Source: Hassallia sp050875635 (lineage in GTDB: Bacteria > Cyanobacteriota > Cyanobacteriia > Cyanobacteriales > Nostocaceae). Taken from it: a DNA stretch of 64,000 nt. The stretch is from assembly GCF_050875635.1 (NCBI RefSeq), contig NZ_JBPAOH010000002.1:62001-126000 (forward strand). Direction: 5' to 3'. The translations under genes and the position numbers were made by a program. The notes beneath the pieces are model-generated. The model saw only the letters and a list, made by a program, of their open reading frames with translations, ran no database searches and was not told where the DNA came from. Positions within the stretch are counted from its first letter, which is position 1, and every line of letters begins with the position of its first letter. Shown here piece after piece: positions 17,867 through 24,551 of the stretch.

Positions 17867-18649
17867 ATGAAAAAAATCACCCTTTTAACACTTTCTCTAT
17901 CATTCCTCATCATCCTACCAGCAACAGCCCAACTAGGCAAAGTTTGGACTGATTTTAAATCATATTCTAACGATTTACAAACTTATTTTACAGACAATGT
18001 AAATGTAAATGGAAACGACAGTTTAAAACTAGAACTTCAATCTGAATATGCCATTCCTAACGTAACAGGAGAATTTAAAATACCTAACCCTTTTGATACC
18101 GGAGAAAATGAGAGATTTATCAGCTCCATATCAGATAAGTTTGAAAATAATCCTGAAGTACGTTCAACTTTAGTTAGTAATGAAAGAAATCGTTTAATTA
18201 CTCGTAGTTCAGCCGCAGGTATTTTGGGTGAAGGTCAAATTAGGTCAAAAAACAAGTTAGAAGATACTGAAAACAGACTGGAAAGTATTGGCGTGTTTTC
18301 CGACGAAAATCAGCCAAATTTTCTAGATTATATTCAACGAGAAATTGAGAAAGTTCAGATAAATCCTGGAACTGGACAATCACCATTAGGATTAGCACAA
18401 TTGCTTGGTATCCGCGATCAACAGCAACAAACTCAAATACAACGCGAACAAGTAAAAATTGTAGCCGAAACACTTGGTCAAACAATACAGACGAATCAAT
18501 CTTTGCAATACACTAATTTAAATCTCGCAAGTCTTTCTCAGCAAATGGAAGATACAAATCGTGCTAGAAGAGTAGACGCATCCGCAGAAGCAGCGCGACT
18601 TTTGCGAACCACTTCTCAAACAGATTTGTTTGGCAGAGAAAATAAATAA
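17867..18649 (+). CDS. Exported protein in the VirB-like operon (VirB5/TrbJ position)
   Basis: The 260-residue protein has a clear signal peptide: basic KK, a hydrophobic core (LLTLSLSFLIILP), and a cleavage site after ATA, near residue 21. The mature part is polar. Residues about 185-260 are Gln-rich and likely helical (QQQQTQIQREQ), with regular spacing fit for a coiled coil. VirB5/TrbJ proteins are exported, helical, about 220-260 residues and encoded between VirB4 and VirB6, as here. No sequence motif confirms it, so the call rests on position and general form. Confidence 0.45.
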   Translation: MKKITLLTLSLSFLIILPATAQLGKVWTDFKSYSNDLQTYFTDNVNVNGNDSLKLELQSEYAIPNVTGEFKIPNPFDTGENERFISSISDKFENNPEVRSTLVSNERNRLITRSSAAGILGEGQIRSKNKLEDTENRLESIGVFSDENQPNFLDYIQREIEKVQINPGTGQSPLGLAQLLGIRDQQQQTQIQREQVKIVAETLGQTIQTNQSLQYTNLNLASLSQQMEDTNRARRVDASAEAARLLRTTSQTDLFGRENK

Positions 18650-18673
18650 AATTCATGATTAAGAACGTATTCT

Positions 18674-18728
18674 TACGTAGTGAGCGGTTTACCGCTCATA
18701 TCAAGTCTTTTAAGCGGCTGAAGTAGTA
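18674..18728. repeat. Palindromic repeat, 'gagcggtttaccgctc' family (copy 1)
   Basis: GTAGTGAGCGGTTTACCGCT is followed by TTTTAAGCGGCTGAAGTAGT. Related copies are at 42335-42393, 45657-45705 and 50035-50090. It ends where the GTGCGTT-family element begins. Confidence 0.65.
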
Positions 18729-18803
18729 GGGTGCGTTACGGCATTCGCCTAACGCACCATGATTGACCAATTTGGTGCGTTACGCTGCGCTAACACACCC
18801 TAC
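18726..18803. repeat. Palindromic repeat, 'gtagggtgcgtt' family (copy 1)
   Basis: The ends are GTAGGGTGCGTTA and TAACACACCCTAC, with a second inverted pair inside (AACGCACC and GGTGCGTT). About 78 bp, non-coding, in the gap between the VirB5- and VirB6-like genes. Other copies: 21612-21687, 24247-24323, 56723-56798 and a short one at 63712-63740. Confidence 0.75.
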
Positions 18804-18877
18804 ACTTAAAATTTCTTTACACTTATCATAAATAATTTAATTGAGCCTTAACTTCCTTTTAAAGAAAATCTATAAAA

Positions 18878-19939
18878 ATGAAAGATATTTTCCCAACTTT
18901 TTTACTTCAAATTGGCAATAATGATGATGTTCTCGTCAATGGAGCTGGAGCCGCAACCGCTACAAGTATTGCCGATGGTTGGCAGCTACAATGGGTAGAT
19001 TTATTACAAAATGACACTACTAATAATTTATATGGAGCGCTGACGAATCTGGGTACCTTTTTTGCCGTCGGAACCCTACTGTTTTTTATGGTACAGTGGC
19101 TAAAAGATGCTATCAACAGCGATTATTCCCGTCCAATATCGGCTTTAATTTGGCCTTTTGTAGTAGTGATACTATTAACCAATTCCGGAAACGGCACTGT
19201 ATTGTCCAATTTTACACTAGGGGTAAGGAATTATCTCAATGGAGTGAATCAGCAAGTAGTGACAACAGCAGACGCTAATCAAACTTATCAGCAAGCACTG
19301 AATATGAGTGTTGCTGAAGATATAGTCGGTTCTTTATTGCGTCCTTGCCAGTCCCTTACTGGTGAACAACAAAATGAATGCTTTAGGAAAGCTAAGGAAG
19401 AAGCTGACAAACTCTTGGAGGAATATAAAAATTTATACGGAAGAGATAAAAATTGGATATATAAACTAGAAAATAAAGTAAATAATATTGCAGATCCTAC
19501 AGGTTATATCTCGGATAATTCATTTGATTCTTTGTTGGGTTCTACAGTCCAAACTAGTATCAAAAACTTTTTAATTTCATTGCAATATGCTTTTCAAAAT
19601 TTGATAGAAGCGACAATGTTGCTGATAGCAGCTTTGGGACCTATAGCTGTGGGTGCATCTTTACTACCTGTAGCTGGTAAACCAATTTTTGCATGGCTTA
19701 CCGGGTTTTTATCGATAGGGATTTCTAAGATTTCATTTAATATTATTGCCATATTAACTGCCGCAGTTATTGTTAATGGTCCGGGACAAGATATTAATGC
19801 CGATCCTGATTTAATGTGGTTTATAATTTTTCTGGGAATTTTAGCCCCGATTGTATCTTTATTTGTGGCTGCTGCTGGGGCATTTGCAGTCTTTAGTGCT
19901 ATCAGCAATACGGCTTCGTGGGTGAGGGAGAGAGTATAA
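18878..19939 (+). CDS. VirB6/TrbL-like multi-pass membrane protein
   Basis: The 353-residue protein has hydrophobic segments at about 57-77, 85-108, 230-262, 268-300 and 312-345, with a charged loop of about 100 residues between the second and third (containing two Cys near 153 and 163). VirB6/TrbL proteins are about 300-450 residues with 5-8 helices and form the inner-membrane core. The run LLIAALGPIAVGASLLP followed by a TGFLSIGISK segment resembles the conserved helices of that family. It lies 24 bp before a VirB8-like gene. Confidence 0.65.
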   Translation: MKDIFPTFLLQIGNNDDVLVNGAGAATATSIADGWQLQWVDLLQNDTTNNLYGALTNLGTFFAVGTLLFFMVQWLKDAINSDYSRPISALIWPFVVVILLTNSGNGTVLSNFTLGVRNYLNGVNQQVVTTADANQTYQQALNMSVAEDIVGSLLRPCQSLTGEQQNECFRKAKEEADKLLEEYKNLYGRDKNWIYKLENKVNNIADPTGYISDNSFDSLLGSTVQTSIKNFLISLQYAFQNLIEATMLLIAALGPIAVGASLLPVAGKPIFAWLTGFLSIGISKISFNIIAILTAAVIVNGPGQDINADPDLMWFIIFLGILAPIVSLFVAAAGAFAVFSAISNTASWVRERV

Positions 19940-19963
19940 ATCTCAAGTAAGGGGGATGAGAAA

Positions 19964-20782
19964 ATGGTACGTTTGCTGGAGAAAAGACAACGAACAGGAA
20001 GTATTTTAACAATTTTTGCGATCGCTACTTTCAGTTTGCATCTATCGGCTATATTTTTATTAATATTTCAAGGCATAAATATTCGCCAACTCAGCTTGAG
20101 AAAACCTCCTAACTTTGTCCAACTAATAGATGGCAAACCAGCAAATCTTCCTGATGTGGAAAGACAACCTGAAGCAATTCGGCAATTCGTCAGTAAAACG
20201 ATGACATCAATGTTTAACTGGTCGGGAAAACTTCCACCACAATCTATCGAAGAAGTTACACAACCTCAAGCAGATGCAGGAATATCAATTTCAACTTTAC
20301 GCGGTGGTAGCAAAAAAGTTAGTACTACAAGTTGGATAGCCAGTTTTGCTTTATCTGAAGATTTTCGCAAAGGTTTCTTAAGCCAAATTGCGGAAATGAC
20401 ACCCCCAGAAGTTTTTTCTAATAACCCTCGTCAAGCTATTTCCGGACAGTTAGCTATTAAACGAGTTTATCCACCTGAAAAAATTGGTTTGGGTAAATGG
20501 CGAGTTGGGATGGTAGCTGACCTGATTCAAAAAAGACAAGCTGACAATAGAACAATAGTAACTCGTTTTAATAAAGATTTACTTGTCCGGGCAATAGATT
20601 CTTTTGCCGATCCACAAGTTGATAATACCACTGTTCTGCAAAAAGCAATTTATAGCGTCCGCGCTGATAAATTAGAAATTTACGAGATTCGTAATTTATG
20701 TTTAATCGATGAATACAATAATCAGAATCAAGATATAAATGTATGCGGTAATAGACAAATAACTGATAGTTTTATTAAATAA
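19964..20782 (+). CDS. VirB8/TraE-like bitopic membrane protein (copy 1)
   Basis: The 272-residue protein has one membrane helix at about 14-34 after a short basic N-terminus, then a periplasmic domain. Residues 60-95 (EAIRQFVSKTMTSMFNWSG) match the helix of VirB8-like NTF2-fold domains. Strands KWRVGMVADLI and FNKDLLVRAID near 170-210 fit the sheet. The next gene encodes a clear paralog that shares IRxFVxxTMTxMxxWS and the late VRAID motif. VirB8 proteins nucleate the inner-membrane complex. A GGGGGATGAG sequence provides the ribosome site. Confidence 0.6.
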   Translation: MVRLLEKRQRTGSILTIFAIATFSLHLSAIFLLIFQGINIRQLSLRKPPNFVQLIDGKPANLPDVERQPEAIRQFVSKTMTSMFNWSGKLPPQSIEEVTQPQADAGISISTLRGGSKKVSTTSWIASFALSEDFRKGFLSQIAEMTPPEVFSNNPRQAISGQLAIKRVYPPEKIGLGKWRVGMVADLIQKRQADNRTIVTRFNKDLLVRAIDSFADPQVDNTTVLQKAIYSVRADKLEIYEIRNLCLIDEYNNQNQDINVCGNRQITDSFIK

Positions 20783-20795
20783 AAAATTTCTTCAT

Positions 20796-20880
20796 GACTT
20801 ACGCCGAATAATGAAAAACGAACCACGAAGACGCGAAGGACGCAAAGAAATAAGAGTTGAAGAGAGTTTTTGCGTAAGTT
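20796..20880. repeat. Palindromic element, 'acttacgc' family (copy 2)
   Basis: The ends are GACTTACGC and GCGTAAGTT. The interior has GAACCACGAAGACGCGAAGG followed by an AAATAAGAGTTGA unit, shared almost word for word with 31180-31272 and in reverse with 13494-13587. It fills the gap between the two VirB8-like genes. Confidence 0.7.
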
Positions 20881-20895
20881 GTATTATTTGGGAGA

Positions 20896-21564
20896 ATGTT
20901 AATGCAGATACTTAAGTCGGAAAATAAGAAAAGCAGTATTTTACCATTATTTGCTGTCGCAACTTTTGGTTTGCATTTGCTGACTTTATTAGTACTGTTC
21001 TTCCACTGGTCTATGTTGCAGCAGTTACAGCGACGATTAACACCTCAAAGTTTAGTGCAACTTGCTGATGGACATGCGATAACAGTAGACCCCAAACTAA
21101 ATTTAGAGCGAGATCCTGAGACTATTCGGCGCTTTGTGGGTGAAACTATGACTTTAATGCTTACTTGGTCGCAGCAACAGCAGCCAAAAACTGTCTGGGA
21201 AGTTAGTTCTGAACTAATAGCGAATGAATTGCAGCCCAAATTACAATCAGAAATTAGTCCCACTGAAAACTTAAGTAGAGGAACTGAAAATGTATTGGTT
21301 ATACAAAGCATTTCTCAACCCACAAAAATAGAAGATGGGAAGTGGAAGGTGGAAATGTTTGCTAATCAAATAATTTTTACAAATTCTGATAGATTGGGAA
21401 AATCAGTTTCCTTTAATAAACAAATTTTAGTGAGAGCAATTGATGAACAAGCTGCTTCACTACCAAACTCACCGTTACCTTTGAACTTGGCAGCTTATCG
21501 GCTTGGCGAAGCTAGATTAAAAATTTATAATATCTGTGAAATACAAGATAAAAAATGTTCATAA
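20896..21564 (+). CDS. VirB8/TraE-like bitopic membrane protein (copy 2)
   Basis: The 222-residue protein repeats the plan of the preceding gene product: short polar N-terminus, one helix (about 16-37), a DGHAITVDPK stretch, then IRRFVGETMTLMLTWSQ, and the NKQILVRAID strand near 170-180. It is 50 residues shorter, losing part of the central region. A methionine two codons downstream (20902) is also possible; GGGAGAATGTT precedes the ATG. The last 31 bases of the gene, with the stop, are the start of a 50-bp direct repeat duplicated beyond a palindromic element. Confidence 0.55.
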   Translation: MLMQILKSENKKSSILPLFAVATFGLHLLTLLVLFFHWSMLQQLQRRLTPQSLVQLADGHAITVDPKLNLERDPETIRRFVGETMTLMLTWSQQQQPKTVWEVSSELIANELQPKLQSEISPTENLSRGTENVLVIQSISQPTKIEDGKWKVEMFANQIIFTNSDRLGKSVSFNKQILVRAIDEQAASLPNSPLPLNLAAYRLGEARLKIYNICEIQDKKCS

Positions 21565-21751
21565 AATTATAAGTTAAACTATAGGACTAATATTTGATTT
21601 TTGAAATATACTAGGGTGCGTTAGACGAGAGTACGGCACCGAGACATCAGGACGGTGCGTTAGGACGAATGTCCTAACACACCCTACGTATACTACGTAT
21701 ACTGTGAAATACAAGATAAAAAATGTTCATAAAATTATAAGTTAAACTATA
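21534..21751. repeat. Perfect 50-bp direct repeat flanking a palindromic element
   Basis: Bases 21534-21583 and 21702-21751 are identical over 50 bp (beginning CTGTGAAATACAAGATAAAA, ending AAGTTAAACTATA). The first copy holds the end of the VirB8-like gene and its stop. The 118 bp between them contains the GTGCGTT-family element at 21612-21687. The repeat is much longer than a normal target-site duplication. Confidence 0.9.
21612..21687. repeat. Palindromic repeat, 'gtagggtgcgtt' family (copy 2)
   Basis: Starts TAGGGTGCGTTAGACGAG and ends TCCTAACACACCCTAC, with GGTGCGTT inside. It sits between the two 50-bp direct repeats before the VirB10-like gene. Confidence 0.72.
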
Positions 21752-21840
21752 CTAAGTAATTGCACGTTGAATTTATATCTAGTCACTGCTGAAAACGCCT
21801 GCCACAATGACTTTATTGAATTTTAAATTTAAAATTACTT

Positions 21841-23532
21841 ATGACCGGATATTCAATTTCTCCAGAAAATTTGCCACCAAATCGAGTTAGTCCACCCGAA
21901 TTAGACTCTTTAGATTGGGAATCACGGATGGCAAGATTGGTTGGTTTGGAAGAAGAATCTTCATCTGTTAATACCGACCAAGCAGTAGAAGAATCAACTT
22001 CTTTGGTACAACCTTCGTCTGAACCTCAAGAAGTTCGGACTAAGGAACCTCTTTCATCTAACCCGTTTGCTAAGTTAGGCTTGGTGGGTGCTGGTACTTT
22101 GGGTATAGTTTTGGTGGCTGGGGTGTTTTTGTCGCAGCTAATCAACCCTGCCAAGCAACAGCCAAAAAAAAATAATTCTGTTTCCACGCGATCGCAACCA
22201 ATCACCGATTCCCGCCCGCAACAGCTACAATCAGAACTAGAGACTTTAAAAACTAAATTAGCCCTGACTGAACAAGCAGAAGCGGTGAAAGCAGCACAAC
22301 AAAAGCTGAGACTTCAAAAACCAACACCGACTCAGATTGCATCTCGACCGACTCCAAAAGCACAACGGTCAGCTTCTGTCAATACACCGAGGATACCACT
22401 GCAAAGGATACAAACACCCGTGCGAACAGTTTATGTGCCTCGCACAGTCACTATTGAGCGTATCGTTAAAGCACCCTCTGTTCCCCAAAAGGCGATTCCA
22501 CAAAAGCCGATTCCACAAAAGGCGATCGCACAAAAGCCTGCTAATTCTCAAATTTTACCATCACGTTTGCCGATAGTTGCACCAAACACTCGGCAAATAG
22601 TTACAGCAACTCCCAAACCCACACCAGACCCGCTTCAGGAATGGGCAAAGTTAGCAAAATTAGGTAGCTACGGTATGGTTTCTATCACTGGTACAAGTGC
22701 TGTTCAAGCAACTCCTCCTCCACCTCCTAATAATACTCGGTTACAGGCAAGAAATACCGACCCAGACGACGAACCAGAAGAAGAGTCAACCCCTCCTGCG
22801 GTCAGCCAAACAAAACAGCAGACCCCGAAATCCGTGGCTGTAGGAACTAAGGCGAAAGCAGTATTTGCGACCGCTGTATTCGGGGAAACTACCAGACAAA
22901 CTACTAATAGCAATAGAAAAGACGAAAGCGGCAAAGACGTATTTGTAGCGACTTTGAAAGAGCCATTAAAATCTGTGGATGGTGCGATCGCTTTACCTGC
23001 AAAAACCCAGTTCTTAGCTCAACTTCGTTCTATTTCCGAGCAAGGCTTCGTACAGTTGGATGTAGTCAAAGTTATTCTCCCAAATAATAACAGCTTCATA
23101 GAAAAAAGCTTACCGCCAAATGCACTAACGATTCGCGCTCCTCAAGGCAAACCTCTCATAGCAAGCCAATTTTCCAATCAAGGAGGGTCTACGGTGCTAT
23201 CGGATGTAGCAGGATTCGTCTTGAGTGGTACTGCTAAAGCAGCAGAGATATATAATCGTCCTGATTATCAATACTTCGAGTACTGTAGTGATTATCCTGA
23301 AGGTGAAGAGAGAAACGCATGCTACAGAAGACAGAGGAATCGTTCTAACAACTCCAGCAGACGCAACATCTTAGCCGGCGTTTTGGAAGGGGGTGCGACT
23401 AATATAGCTAACCAATTTAACCAACGCAATCAACAAGCTATCTCTAGAAGACAGAATCAACGCACTAACGTTTGGGTTATACCCGCAGGTAAAGAAGTTG
23501 AACTATATGTAAATCAAACTTTCCAGCCATGA
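21841..23532 (+). CDS. VirB10/TraB-like envelope-spanning scaffold protein
   Basis: The 563-residue protein has an acidic cytoplasmic N-terminus (1-75), one membrane helix (about 80-101), then a helical segment (125-150) and a long Pro/Gln/Lys-rich periplasmic linker (160-330). The linker includes three IPQKP/IPQKA-type repeats (about 216-235) and a PPPPPNN run. The C-terminal domain (about 340-563) has GAIALPAKTQFLAQLRSIS and FVQLDVVKVI, fitting the strands of the VirB10/TraB beta-barrel. VirB10 links inner- and outer-membrane parts and senses ATPase state. Its stop overlaps the next start by 4 bp. Confidence 0.72.
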   Translation: MTGYSISPENLPPNRVSPPELDSLDWESRMARLVGLEEESSSVNTDQAVEESTSLVQPSSEPQEVRTKEPLSSNPFAKLGLVGAGTLGIVLVAGVFLSQLINPAKQQPKKNNSVSTRSQPITDSRPQQLQSELETLKTKLALTEQAEAVKAAQQKLRLQKPTPTQIASRPTPKAQRSASVNTPRIPLQRIQTPVRTVYVPRTVTIERIVKAPSVPQKAIPQKPIPQKAIAQKPANSQILPSRLPIVAPNTRQIVTATPKPTPDPLQEWAKLAKLGSYGMVSITGTSAVQATPPPPPNNTRLQARNTDPDDEPEEESTPPAVSQTKQQTPKSVAVGTKAKAVFATAVFGETTRQTTNSNRKDESGKDVFVATLKEPLKSVDGAIALPAKTQFLAQLRSISEQGFVQLDVVKVILPNNNSFIEKSLPPNALTIRAPQGKPLIASQFSNQGGSTVLSDVAGFVLSGTAKAAEIYNRPDYQYFEYCSDYPEGEERNACYRRQRNRSNNSSRRNILAGVLEGGATNIANQFNQRNQQAISRRQNQRTNVWVIPAGKEVELYVNQTFQP

Positions 23533-24104
23533 AAAACGATACAAAATTTCCAGGAGAAACCCCAGATAAATCTTATTTATTACATCTGGCAACCTTGATT
23601 TTTTCAACTGCAATTTTATTAGTTGCAGGTCGTGTTTTAGCTAATAATGCCGTTCTTCGTTCGATGTTTTCCTGCCAAGCACAGGGTTTGGGGGGAGCAA
23701 CACCTCAGATCGATATCTGGTATCAACAAGGAACAAACTTAAGTTTTATTCAAGCCGGAGAAACAATTAAGAAAGTTTGGTTAAACGACCCTTCACAGGT
23801 AACTATAGATTTTGACGGTCCGATGTGTATGCAGTTTGGTCAAGACCGTAATGTTAGTCAAGGAGATTGTAAAAACTCAGCCGCGAATGTAATTCAACTT
23901 AGACGAATTCCCAAACTTAAAATTGCCGGATTGCCTAATACTAGTAATACGCTTTTAACAGTAGTTACTGAAAAACAAGGCAAAACAAAGTTGTATGCAT
24001 TTCGAGTACTATATGGCGACGGTAGCCCTGAATATAGCACTTTAGCAATTTTCGCAGACCCTCCTTCTACTAATGAAGCGCCTTGTGTTAGACCTGCAAA
24101 ATAA
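23529..24104 (+). CDS. VirB9/TraK-like outer-membrane-complex protein
   Basis: The 191-residue protein has a charged N-terminus and a hydrophobic signal/anchor at about 18-38. The mature domain contains IKKVWLNDPSQV and VIQLRRIPKLKIAGLP, then TLLTVVTEKQGKTKLYAFRV. This set of strands resembles the N-terminal domain of VirB9/TraK (secretin-like TraK N-domain), where beta-strands bind small ligands or partner chains. It is shorter than VirB9 (about 290), so the C-terminal VirB7-binding part may be missing. Four Cys (about 49, 100, 113, 187) could form disulphides. It ends the operon. Confidence 0.6.
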   Translation: MKNDTKFPGETPDKSYLLHLATLIFSTAILLVAGRVLANNAVLRSMFSCQAQGLGGATPQIDIWYQQGTNLSFIQAGETIKKVWLNDPSQVTIDFDGPMCMQFGQDRNVSQGDCKNSAANVIQLRRIPKLKIAGLPNTSNTLLTVVTEKQGKTKLYAFRVLYGDGSPEYSTLAIFADPPSTNEAPCVRPAK

Positions 24105-24246
24105 TTTTAAAATAATCACCGCAGGCTTATTTCATCAACATTAAAAACTCTGCGACCCTTTGCGTAAGCCTTTGCGCTTCTTTGCGTTTCAAAAATATAT
24201 AAGTAAGTCGGCGCTAATATTTCAAGCTATGTTAATAAATTTAAAT

Positions 24247-24323
24247 GTAGGGTGTGTTGTCGCGCAGCGCAACGCACCGTATTGAATTTAAGGTGCGTTA
24301 GCCTACGGCATAACACACCCTAC
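24247..24323. repeat. Palindromic repeat, 'gtagggtgcgtt' family (copy 3)
   Basis: GTAGGGTGTGTTGTCGCGCA starts the element and TAACACACCCTAC ends it. It is nearly identical in its left half to copy 4 at 56723-56798 (CGCGCAGCGCAACGCACC). It marks the end of the VirB-like operon. Confidence 0.75.
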
Positions 24324-24405
24324 GAACTTTGGCTTCTTTGCGTTTCAAAAATATATAATTACGATGAAGATCGGATTTGATATCATTTAGGAAGACTATA
24401 TTATA

Positions 24406-24513
24406 ATGAATAACGACCTAGTTCTTTTTCTTATTAGTATTGGTGTACTTGTTTTGTATCTCGTCTTCTCGGCGCTGACTGAGATGGGTACTAAGCTACC
24501 TTGGAAAAAATAG
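24406..24513 (+). CDS. 35-residue single-pass membrane peptide
   Basis: The frame ATG-AAT-AAC-GAC to TAG encodes 35 residues: a short polar start (MNNDL), one hydrophobic stretch (about residues 5-23) and a basic end (LPWKK). AGGAAG lies 11 bases before the ATG. Small one-helix proteins of this size are common in cyanobacterial membrane complexes, but this one does not match any photosystem, cytochrome b6f or NDH subunit I can recall. It lies 302 bp after the VirB9-like gene and 38 bp before the stop of the convergent kinase gene. It could be an independent gene or, less likely, a VirB7-sized partner (it lacks a lipobox Cys). Confidence 0.45.
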   Translation: MNNDLVLFLISIGVLVLYLVFSALTEMGTKLPWKK

Positions 24514-24551
24514 CGCCCAAGGTTTTCGAGAATTAGCCTATCAAAAAACCT

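Noticed and set aside
13926..24104. Whole VirB-like locus as part of an integrated plasmid or phage
   Set aside because: No integrase, relaxase, partition or replication gene and no flanking direct att-like repeat was seen; flanks could still hide them outside the window.
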